Positions 26,290-33,842 of a stretch of 64,000 nt of DNA are shown here, one piece after another. The number at the start of each line of letters is the position of its first letter. The first letter of the stretch is position 1. The DNA comes from JAZDFP01 sp043801445 (GTDB lineage: Bacteria > Planctomycetota > MHYJ01 > JACQXL01): positions 1 to 64,000 of the forward strand of contig JAZDMB010000032.1 in assembly GCA_043801445.1 (NCBI GenBank), read 5' to 3'. The position numbers and the translations under genes were made by a program. A model generated the notes under the pieces. That model searched no databases and was not told where the DNA came from. It was given only the letters and a program-made list of their open reading frames with translations.

Positions 26290-27222
26290 TTATTTATTGC
26301 GAATAAAATTATTTTCATCCAGATTAAATTTATTAATTATTGGCATAATTCTTCTGATGAATCTTTTACTGTCTGTATAATAACCGCTGGTGGGTTTAAG
26401 AAAAGGTACAAACGACCGGAAAAAGCGGTTAAATCTTACCATCGAAAGTTCCCTGAAATATTTAGAGAAAATCGAGGCAAGAGCAATGACAAAATCAGTA
26501 GCATCACCATCCTTAATAAAACTGACCCCTATTCGTGATTTTAAAATTCTGTTTTGGTTGGAAAAAATAATATAAGAGGAATTATCAAATTTCTGCTCTA
26601 CAGTTTGAATGCTTTTATCGGGGAATAACCGGGTTAAATATGGACCGTAATATGTCCGCCCACCCTGTTTGCCGGCTCTAACAAATACCATATTATCAGA
26701 ATGGTATTTATCAATACAAGATTTAATAAGTTGTGACGATATTGCCCATAGAAAATCGGCCTTGTTCTGATAATATTCAATTCCCTCATTAAATTCCGAT
26801 GCTTCAACGATTCTGACTTCAGCATCACAAAACCTAATAGAACTCCCGTTAAGTTCTTTTCGCAGAATCTGCGATAAATTATCAATTTCAGATTTGGGTG
26901 CTGATATCGGCAAACCCAATTCGTTGTAAAAATAATTACGATTAATTAACCGACTGAAAGCCAGCGTCGTTCTTTCCAATTCTTTTATTCCTCTTGAAGG
27001 CTGGTATAGTTTCTTACTATCACAAACTATTAGCTTATCAGATTTTTCTTTATGATTGCTGACAATATCAGATAGGGCATCCCACAAAGATATCGTTCGG
27101 GGAATAAGGCTTTTATTGATAAAAAAAGTATCGGGCAATTCAAAAATAACCGCACTGACTACTAATGGCCCTAATTGCGGACCGTAACCTGCTTCGTCAA
27201 TACCAACAAGGTAAAAAGGCAT
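26290..27222 (-). CDS. divergent ribonuclease HII-like protein
   Basis: 310 residues. The N-terminus VGIDEAGYGPQLGPLVVSAV is the RNase HII signature with the first two acidic catalytic residues (Asp, Glu). DSKKLYQP (~78) corresponds to the DSKKL motif, and GDATDFVIALASIFSKYFRE (~240-260) to the GD...AASIxAK block with the last catalytic Asp. The usual VDG Asp strand is instead FVRAGKQGGR (~183-192), so one of the four acidic ligands is not obvious. The protein is longer than typical RNase HII (~200 aa). It is probably an RNase H-fold protein; whether it cleaves RNA in RNA-DNA hybrids is uncertain. Confidence 0.7.
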   Translation of the reverse strand: MPFYLVGIDEAGYGPQLGPLVVSAVIFELPDTFFINKSLIPRTISLWDALSDIVSNHKEKSDKLIVCDSKKLYQPSRGIKELERTTLAFSRLINRNYFYNELGLPISAPKSEIDNLSQILRKELNGSSIRFCDAEVRIVEASEFNEGIEYYQNKADFLWAISSQLIKSCIDKYHSDNMVFVRAGKQGGRTYYGPYLTRLFPDKSIQTVEQKFDNSSYIIFSNQNRILKSRIGVSFIKDGDATDFVIALASIFSKYFRELSMVRFNRFFRSFVPFLKPTSGYYTDSKRFIRRIMPIINKFNLDENNFIRNK

Positions 27223-27264
27223 AGCTATATGTTACAAGAGACGTGTGTCTTATTATGAATATTT

Positions 27265-27579
27265 TCAGATAATTAAGATGATAACTCCAATGATATACAA
27301 TATCAAGACGAAAAGATTTAATGCCAAACCGATAACGGCTAATGTCTTTTTACGCTCCTGCTGCAAAATCCCCTTTAGGCTGCTGATCAATCCGACAATA
27401 ACTATAATAATATTGAGTATGGACAATATTGTCAATATCAGTTGATTTGATAAAGTTAAGTAATTATTGGAACGGAAAATCATCCAGAACGTAATATCAA
27501 GGAATAAAATAAATACTGCCAGTGACCCCAAAACTATTCCCGTGATACCCAATCCACTATGCGAAAAAGGACGATTCAT
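27265..27579 (-). CDS. small membrane protein (DUF4190-like)
   Basis: 104 residues with three hydrophobic segments (~10-32, ~44-65, ~80-103) and small-residue motifs such as GLGITGIVLG and VIGLALN, as in DUF4190-type proteins. No catalytic residues are visible. It lies between the RNase HII-like gene and the efflux operon. The function is unknown. Confidence 0.6.
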   Translation of the reverse strand: MNRPFSHSGLGITGIVLGSLAVFILFLDITFWMIFRSNNYLTLSNQLILTILSILNIIIVIVGLISSLKGILQQERKKTLAVIGLALNLFVLILYIIGVIILII

Positions 27580-27593
27580 ACAGATATGTATTA

Positions 27594-28496
27594 TTAAAAT
27601 TTTAACCTGGCAAAAAGAGTTAAACTAAAATTAAAACATGAAATGGTTTTATTATCCGCCTGCGTTGCCTTGGTCAAAACGCAATCTTCAGTTGCAATAA
27701 ACCCTAAAGAAAAGGAATCGGAAAAATATTGATTCAATCCCATAGAATACGAAAAAATCGGCCCACTATCATCAGCGTTTGTATTAGAATAATCCTGCAA
27801 TCCGCCCATAATACTCAGATTAATAAAAGACCTTTTATCTAATTGCCCGCTTAATCCAAAACCTGTCAAATAGGTATCGACCTGTGCTTTCTCCTTCTGG
27901 TTATCCACCTTATGTTCCGAATAACGGTATTCTATTATAAACGGGGAACTGGTAATCTCGCGCAGAATCGAATCGGACGCTGCAATAAAAGGATAAGTGT
28001 TATAGCGTCCGAATGTTTCTTGCCTGTAGTGAACCCTTAATCTATATCCTAACACATCATTAATCTTAATATTATTATCAAAGTAGGTAAATTGCGGACC
28101 GGCATCAATCATTAACTTTTGCCACCACGACCGGCTGGAAAATTCCTCATGGTAATTATTTACTAATCTATCAAGTTCTACCCTGATATCCTTTAATGAT
28201 TTTTCCGATTGGGCTATCGTATCGTTAAGTTCCTTACCTTTTTCCAGTTGCTTATTTCTTAGCGTTTCTATTATTTGCTGTTTTAATTCATTAATTTCCA
28301 TCTGAAGAGTTTCCCTTTTCTTTTCAAGCGCATAAATCTGAGAACGTATCAAGGCAGAAGGAGAATCTATACTCGGTTCAGTATTAACCACATTATTGGT
28401 TTCAGTAACCACATCAGCCCCGACCGATATTAATGACATACCCTGCAATAAAACGATTATACAAAAAAATAGCTGTACTAAATATTTTCTATTCAT
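27594..28496 (-). CDS. predicted outer-membrane-type protein, last gene of the efflux operon
   Basis: About 300 residues. A signal peptide (MNRKYLVQLFFCIIVLLQG...) is followed by a ~75-residue coiled coil (Leu/Lys/Glu-rich, ~55-130), then alternating aromatic/polar strands ending in Phe (LFARLKF), typical of outer-membrane beta-barrels. I start it at 28496, where its ATG overlaps the permease stop by eight bases; a longer frame to 28595 would run inside the permease gene and destroy the signal peptide. The coupling ties it to the MacAB-TolC-like pump. Its role is unknown; a periplasm-spanning or barrel accessory subunit is inference. Confidence 0.65.
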   Translation of the reverse strand: MNRKYLVQLFFCIIVLLQGMSLISVGADVVTETNNVVNTEPSIDSPSALIRSQIYALEKKRETLQMEINELKQQIIETLRNKQLEKGKELNDTIAQSEKSLKDIRVELDRLVNNYHEEFSSRSWWQKLMIDAGPQFTYFDNNIKINDVLGYRLRVHYRQETFGRYNTYPFIAASDSILREITSSPFIIEYRYSEHKVDNQKEKAQVDTYLTGFGLSGQLDKRSFINLSIMGGLQDYSNTNADDSGPIFSYSMGLNQYFSDSFSLGFIATEDCVLTKATQADNKTISCFNFSLTLFARLKF

Positions 28497-29721
28497 ATCG
28501 TAATGCTTCGATGGGGTCAAGACGCGACGCCTTCCAGGCCGGGTAAAACCCGAAAAATATTCCAACACCCGCAGAAAAAACCAATGCCAACACAACGGAA
28601 CTAATTGAAACCGATATGGGCCACTTAAAAGATGCGGAAAGAATCTGAGCGGCTATAAACCCGAGCGTAACACCAAAGAAACCACCGATTGATGCAAGTA
28701 TGGAAGATTCCACCAAAAACTGAAGTAATATATCTTTCCCCCTGGCGCCGATTGCCATTCTTACGCCTATTTCCCTTGTCCGCTCGGTTACCGAGACCAA
28801 CATAATATTCATTATCCCGATACCGCCCACGATTAATGAGATGGAGGCAATTACAGCCAGCAGCATAGTCATCATTTTTGATGTTGAGGTAATCATAGCG
28901 GTCAATTCGGTCATATCGCGGATATTAAAATCGTCATCGGCACCATCCATTATATTATGTCTCTGGCGCAGAAGCGCCGTGATTTCTGTTTTTGTCTGCG
29001 GAATCATTCCGGTAGAAGTGGAACTAACTAAAATCATATTTATAGTATTAAATGATGAACGCTCGAAAAATCTATTGACGGTGCTCCAGGGCGCCAGAAT
29101 GACATCATCCTGGTCTTGGCCAAAGGCAGAAGCACCCTTACTTTCCAGTATGCCTACGACTTTCAAAGGGATACTCCTGACGCGTATTATCTTGCCAATG
29201 ATATCTGATGGGTCTTCGTCCGGGAAAAGATTGTCAACGATAGCGCCGCCGATAATACAGTTCTTAACTGCGTTGTTAATATCAGATTCGGTAAAAAACT
29301 CGCCTTGGGCTATGGTCAGGCTTCTAATGGTCAGGTAATCCAGTCCGATACCCTGGATACTGGAGCGCCAGTTTTTATCTTTATATATAACCTGTCCGCC
29401 GGCCCTAACCATCGGAGAAACGGCCAGGGCCGAACTGCATTCCTTGGCAATAGCCTCACAGTCCTTGATGGTCAGGGTGGATTTAGTTCCCCCGCCAAAG
29501 TGAACTCCGCCGGCCTGAGCGCTGCCCGGAAAAATCATCAGAATATTATTACCCATATTCTTTATCTCTTTTTCAATCATCACCGTAGCGCCTTGACCCA
29601 CGGCAATAACGGAAATAACCGCGGCTATACCGATAATAATACCGATGATGGTCAGAGTGGAACGTCCCTTGTTGCGCATCAGCGCTCTTAAGGCGATACG
29701 TTGAGAAATAAATATATTCAT
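28489..29721 (-). CDS. MacB-type ABC transporter permease (FtsX family)
   Basis: 410 residues. The N-terminal helix (STLTIIGIIIGIAAVISVIAVG, quoted in part) is followed by a ~220-residue periplasmic domain (MacB_PCD) and three C-terminal helices (from ~275) with the FtsX signature VTERTREIGVRMAIGARG (~308-325). It ends PIEALRYE, a standard ending for the family. E. coli MacB fuses ATPase and permease; here they are separate, as in YknYZ and LolCDE-like systems. With MacA and TolC it should drive tripartite export of macrolides, peptides or other substrates. It lies 107 bp from the ATPase gene. Confidence 0.92.
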   Translation of the reverse strand: MNIFISQRIALRALMRNKGRSTLTIIGIIIGIAAVISVIAVGQGATVMIEKEIKNMGNNILMIFPGSAQAGGVHFGGGTKSTLTIKDCEAIAKECSSALAVSPMVRAGGQVIYKDKNWRSSIQGIGLDYLTIRSLTIAQGEFFTESDINNAVKNCIIGGAIVDNLFPDEDPSDIIGKIIRVRSIPLKVVGILESKGASAFGQDQDDVILAPWSTVNRFFERSSFNTINMILVSSTSTGMIPQTKTEITALLRQRHNIMDGADDDFNIRDMTELTAMITSTSKMMTMLLAVIASISLIVGGIGIMNIMLVSVTERTREIGVRMAIGARGKDILLQFLVESSILASIGGFFGVTLGFIAAQILSASFKWPISVSISSVVLALVFSAGVGIFFGFYPAWKASRLDPIEALRYE

Positions 29722-29828
29722 CCCGTTTACTCCTTACCAGTATTAGCAATGTGGCTGAAAATAATTCATTCTAACCACCTGATATTATATCTTTTAATCC
29801 CGCTTGCCTTTTTTGGGAGTAACGGGAT

Positions 29829-30500
29829 TCATATTATCAACCCATCTCTCATTTGAAATTTCTTCTTGGCAAATGTTGCGATGTCCGGTTCGTGGGTAAT
29901 CATAACAATCGTCAGCCCCTGCTCGTTCAGTTTCCGGACTATCTCCATTATTTCCACGCTTGACTTTGAATCCAGATTGCCGGTTGGTTCATCAGCCAGT
30001 AAGAATTTAGGCTGATTAACTAAGGCGCGGGCAATTGCCACGCGCTGCTGCTGTCCGCCTGATAACTGGCTGGAATAATGCTTGGTCCGGTCGCCTAAAC
30101 CCATTTGTTCCAGTATTTCCTTGGCCCGTTGATGTCTTTCCTTGGATGTTAAAGAACTGCCGTAAAAAAGCGGCAATTCAACATTCTCTAATGCCGATGT
30201 CCGCGACAATAGATTAAAATTCTGGAATACGAACCCGATTTTCTTATTGCGTATTTTTGCCCGTTCATCACGGTTAAGTGTGGATATATCAACCCCTTCC
30301 ATAAAATATTTACCGCTGGTCGGCCGGTCAAGACAACCAATAATATTCATCAAAGTAGTCTTACCCGAACCTGAAGCACCCATAATAGCGATAAAATCAC
30401 CTTCGTTAATAATTAGCGAAACACCTCTCAAAGCAGGAATATCCACTTCGCCAAGTTGATATGTTTTTATAATATTTTCAAGTGAAATAAAAGACTGCAT
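29829..30500 (-). CDS. MacB-type ABC transporter ATPase
   Basis: About 223 residues. Complete ABC motifs: Walker A GASGSGKTTL (~40-50), Q-loop FVFQNFNLL, signature LSGGQQQRVAIARAL (~140-154), Walker B LLADEPTGNLDS and the H-loop ITHEP. The sequence LSRTSALENVELPLFY is typical of the MacB/LolD branch. I prefer the ATG at 30500, where homologous sequence begins (SLENIIKTYQLGE); an upstream Met at 30542 would overlap the macA gene. It provides energy for the adjacent permease. Confidence 0.93.
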   Translation of the reverse strand: MQSFISLENIIKTYQLGEVDIPALRGVSLIINEGDFIAIMGASGSGKTTLMNIIGCLDRPTSGKYFMEGVDISTLNRDERAKIRNKKIGFVFQNFNLLSRTSALENVELPLFYGSSLTSKERHQRAKEILEQMGLGDRTKHYSSQLSGGQQQRVAIARALVNQPKFLLADEPTGNLDSKSSVEIMEIVRKLNEQGLTIVMITHEPDIATFAKKKFQMRDGLII

Positions 30501-30519
30501 ATACTCACTATAAATAAAA

Positions 30520-31866
30520 TTAGTGTCCGCCTCTAACACCACGTTGAGGCATAAATGGGAGATTCATTGCTTCCTCACCTTTTTTAATTGTGCCTGTAAC
30601 CACTTCCTGTCCCTCATTAATATTACCTTTTAATATCTCGGTAAAAGAACCGTCCGTTATGCCGATTATAATGCTGATAGGTTTCAATTTACCGTCCTCT
30701 AAAACCCAGATTTGTTTCTTTATCTGCGCCTCTTTATTATTTGTTGATTTGTTTCTGGTCATTCCGCTTCGGCCTTGACGTCCACCGCTTCGCGCTTCTG
30801 GCGTTATAACAGAACCATCGGTTTGAACTTGGCCGGTGCCTGATAACACCGCTGAATCCGAAGAGGTTTCCGTTTCAGTGTCTTTAGGAACCGTTACTTT
30901 AGCCATTTCTTCGTCAGAAGGCACAAATCGTAAGGCAGCATTAGGTATTCGCAAAACATTCTCATTCTTTTCTACTTCAAATGACAGGTTGGCAGTCATG
31001 CCCGGCAACAGTTTCTCTCCGGGATTGTCCGCATTGATAATTACGGTGTAGGTTACCACATTCGAAACCGTGGTGGGTGAAAGCCGGATTTGTTCCACTT
31101 TCCCGACAAATTTATTCTCCGAATAGGCGTCAACCGTAAATCTTACAAGCTGTTTTAGTGAAATCTTGCCGATATCAGATTCGGCAACGCTCGCCTGAAT
31201 CTGCACTTCAGTAAGATTATTAGCAATGATAAATAAGGTTGCGGCAGAAAAACTTGCCACAACAGTCTGCCCCTCATCAACATTCCGTGAAATCACGATG
31301 CCGTCAATCGGCGACTTTATAGTCGTATATGATAAATTGATTTGTGAATTATTTAATGTGGCCTGCGCCTGTTCCACACCTGCTTTAGCAACTTCAATTT
31401 GAGCCAATAAAGAATCGTAGGAGGCGACCGCCGCATCCAATTCCGATTGTGAAATGAGTTCCCGTTTTGCCAGTTCATTTGAGCGTTCCAGTTCCTTTTT
31501 CGCCTGAATCAGACCGGCTTCTACTCTTTTTACATTAGCAACACTGCTGACCAGGTTGGCTTTGTCCTGCGTCACCCTTGCCTCATAAGGAGCCGGGTCA
31601 ATCTGGGCAATCAAATCGCCCTCCCTTACCCGAGCGTTGAAATCTACATATAATTTCTTGATTGGACCGTTAACCTGGGTGCCGACCTGCACTTGTTGCA
31701 ATGGCTGGACCACACCGCTGGAACTCACCGTCTTAATGACCGTACCTTTATCAACCTTGACGGTTTTATATCCGATTATCCCGTTATTCCCGTTACGTAA
31801 AAAGAAGAACCACAAGACAGCCCCGATAACGATAATAGCTACGAGCGCGATAATAATCTTTTTCAT
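30520..31866 (-). CDS. macA: MacA-like periplasmic adaptor (HlyD/RND family)
   Basis: 448 residues. An N-terminal membrane anchor (IIIALVAIIVIGAVLWFFFL) is followed by the split lipoyl/barrel-sandwich domain (VQVGTQVNGPIKKLYVDFN ... SPIDGIVISRNVDEGQTV) around a coiled-coil hairpin (~100-170), a beta-barrel domain and a C-terminal membrane-proximal domain. A low-complexity Gly/Arg/Ser segment (~355-375) interrupts the last domain, which is unusual. It links the MacB-type pump to the TolC-type channel. It starts three bases after the TolC gene ends. Confidence 0.92.
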   Translation of the reverse strand: MKKIIIALVAIIVIGAVLWFFFLRNGNNGIIGYKTVKVDKGTVIKTVSSSGVVQPLQQVQVGTQVNGPIKKLYVDFNARVREGDLIAQIDPAPYEARVTQDKANLVSSVANVKRVEAGLIQAKKELERSNELAKRELISQSELDAAVASYDSLLAQIEVAKAGVEQAQATLNNSQINLSYTTIKSPIDGIVISRNVDEGQTVVASFSAATLFIIANNLTEVQIQASVAESDIGKISLKQLVRFTVDAYSENKFVGKVEQIRLSPTTVSNVVTYTVIINADNPGEKLLPGMTANLSFEVEKNENVLRIPNAALRFVPSDEEMAKVTVPKDTETETSSDSAVLSGTGQVQTDGSVITPEARSGGRQGRSGMTRNKSTNNKEAQIKKQIWVLEDGKLKPISIIIGITDGSFTEILKGNINEGQEVVTGTIKKGEEAMNLPFMPQRGVRGGH

Positions 31867-31869
31867 AAC

Positions 31870-33246
31870 CTATTTACCTCCTATTGTTTTCTTAATCAAT
31901 GCCACAGCCGTCTGGTAATCAAACGCAGCCTGAATATGGCTGACCCGTGAATTCATTAAAGCCACCTGTGCATCTGTTAATTCTATAGACGACGCCTTGC
32001 CTATTTTATAACGTTCGTTAACCAGATTCAGATTCTCCTCGGCCTGCTGAACCGTCAATTGGGCAAGAGTTAAACGTTCTCCTGCTGATTCTAACTGCGC
32101 CACGGCACGGGTAAGATCCAAATAGATTCGTTGCTCCAGCTCAGCCCGAACGGCTCGAGTTGTCCTCAGATTAGCCACAGCCTTATCTATCTGATTAGTC
32201 TTCTGGAACCCGCTGAATATATTCCATCCGAGTGCGCTGCCTAAAGACCAATTCCAAACCAGCGGGAATTTACTGCCGCTCCAGCCATAACTGCCGTTAA
32301 GGGATAACGAAGGATACAAGTCGGCAATAGCCTGGTCCACCGCAGCTGAAGCACCGCGTTCCTGGGCAAGTTTGGCAACTAATTCCGGCTGGTTTTTCCG
32401 GGCAATCTTAATAAGTTTTTTAAAACTATGATTCTTAAATTCTTCCGGTGGCGGCTCCTGAACGATATAACCGGGGTCTTCAGCCAGACCCAGAGTATTA
32501 TTAAGAACAGCCCGGGCTGTAGTCAAGGCGTTACGCGCATTAATCAGGTCAATCCGGGCGGTACCCAAATCAACCTTAGCCTTAGTAATGTCATATTTAA
32601 TACGACGTCCCACATCGAACAAATTCTGGGTCTGCTCTAAATGAACCTGAAACTGATGCACCGTCTCTTCAGCCACCCGAACCAATGACTTTTGCTTGAT
32701 TAGGTCATAGTAAGCCTGACGGGTATTATAAACGATATTGTTCTCGGTTGATTTGAGCAGCGCTTCCGTGCTGAGTTTACTTTCGTAAGATTGCCTGATG
32801 GAGGCCGGTGTTTTACCGAAATCGTAGATTAGCTGGTCTAAAGAAACGCTGGCTGAATATGAATCGTTTGTCTTATTACTGGCTGAAGCGACTGTACTAT
32901 TGCTGGTCCCTTGTCTATAACCGGCACTGGCGTTGACAGACGGCAAATAGCCGGCAATAGAATCCTTGAATTGCTTGTCTGCTGACACCAGGCTTTGCCG
33001 CGCCTGAACGATTGAAGGATGATAAACCAATGCTATTTCCAGGGCACGGTTCAGGGAAAGCGGTACATCTTTACTCAGTCCAACCTCAGCCGCGGTAACC
33101 GTCCGTTCACCCGCTGAAATCTTTGAGATATCCTGCGCCTCGCGGGCTGAATGAACGGAAGAACAACCGGAAACTAAAAGGTAAAAAATAACAGAAAAGC
33201 AACTGATAATCGTCAGTTTTAGGTTCATCTTGTTTTTACAGCTCAT
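31870..33246 (-). CDS. TolC-family outer membrane efflux lipoprotein
   Basis: 458 residues. The leader ends in a lipobox (LLVSGCSS), so the mature protein is probably lipid-anchored, as in OprM/NodT relatives. Two outer-membrane-efflux repeats follow, each with long helices and short strands: LNRALEIALVYHPSIVQARQ (~65-84) opens the first, and ELVAKLAQERGASAAVDQA the second. It is the first gene of the operon tolC-macA-macB(ATPase)-macB(permease)-OMP, giving a self-contained tripartite exporter. Divergent from the M6 protease gene. Confidence 0.93.
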   Translation of the reverse strand: MSCKNKMNLKLTIISCFSVIFYLLVSGCSSVHSAREAQDISKISAGERTVTAAEVGLSKDVPLSLNRALEIALVYHPSIVQARQSLVSADKQFKDSIAGYLPSVNASAGYRQGTSNSTVASASNKTNDSYSASVSLDQLIYDFGKTPASIRQSYESKLSTEALLKSTENNIVYNTRQAYYDLIKQKSLVRVAEETVHQFQVHLEQTQNLFDVGRRIKYDITKAKVDLGTARIDLINARNALTTARAVLNNTLGLAEDPGYIVQEPPPEEFKNHSFKKLIKIARKNQPELVAKLAQERGASAAVDQAIADLYPSLSLNGSYGWSGSKFPLVWNWSLGSALGWNIFSGFQKTNQIDKAVANLRTTRAVRAELEQRIYLDLTRAVAQLESAGERLTLAQLTVQQAEENLNLVNERYKIGKASSIELTDAQVALMNSRVSHIQAAFDYQTAVALIKKTIGGK

Positions 33247-33299
33247 TATATAACCACAGATTATTTATCCCATTACTGCAAGAAAACTTCGTAACTTCT

Positions 33300-33345
33300 G
33301 CCACGAAGGCACCAAGACACTAAGAATTCTTTGTGTCTTTGTGGC
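33300..33345. repeat. 46-bp hairpin of the CACNAAGN repeat family
   Basis: The left arm has three CACNAAGN-type units after GC (33300-33324) and the right arm has two inverted units ending TTTGTGGC (33329-33345), giving a strong hairpin with a 4-base centre. TAAATTTTA follows directly, as it does after the arm at 37259-37286. It lies between the divergent tolC and M6 protease genes. Confidence 0.8.
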
Positions 33346-33555
33346 TAAATTTTACTTGTGCACGTAGGGTATACCTTCCTATTTATTAATTATTATATCC
33401 AGCATCTCTAACAAGGTCAAGATAAAACAAACTGATTCACTTCTTGCCCCCTGATAGTAATTCATTTATTATATTAAACCCATCCATTATAAAAAAGTTA
33501 CGGTTAATATTATACTACACAGCGACTACCGGGAGTGAAATATAGATTTCATCTT

Positions 33556-33584
33556 GCCCCGTCCCGATGGACATCGGGACGGGC
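33556..33584. repeat. GC-rich palindrome CCCGTCCCGATG/CATCGGGACGGG
   Basis: A near-perfect inverted repeat (GCCCCGTCCCGATG ... CATCGGGACGGGC) with a short centre. Related palindromes are found in coding sequence elsewhere in the window (for example 59289-59324). It lies just upstream of the candidate protease promoter. Confidence 0.75.
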
Positions 33585-33611
33585 TGCGAAGCTAATAAAA
33601 CTTGCTACTGC

Positions 33612-33640
33612 TTGACAGTAATTAATTTATATAGTATTAT
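33612..33640 (+). promoter_or_regulatory. sigma70-type promoter upstream of the M6 protease
   Basis: TTGACA (33612-33617), exactly 17 bp, TATTAT (33635-33640). It is about 200 bp ahead of the protease start codon, which implies a long untranslated leader; that leader contains the palindrome at 33707-33767. Confidence 0.75.
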
Positions 33641-33706
33641 TTCGTATCCGTAAAATAGGACACGGATTGAAGTTTATCCAGCTGAACCGCAAGACAGATA
33701 AATTGT

Positions 33707-33767
33707 TTATAAGGAATCCAGGAAACCAAGATGAAATTAATTTTCCTGCTCTCTTAGTCTCCTTATA
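33707..33767. repeat. TATAAGGAA...TCCTTATA palindrome
   Basis: Same type as the inner palindrome at 14002-14056: TTTATAAGGAATCCAGGAAA on the left and TAGTCTCCTTATAGAAA on the right. It lies in the predicted untranslated leader of the protease mRNA and could fold there. Confidence 0.65.
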
Positions 33768-33842
33768 GAAATTATCCGCGTTTATCTGTATCCCATTATT
33801 AAATTTAATATGACGGGCTCAGAATAATATTACGATTAACTG

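Noticed and set aside
28497..28595. N-terminal extension of the outer-membrane-type protein
   Set aside because: It lies inside the permease gene and would place the signal peptide internally.
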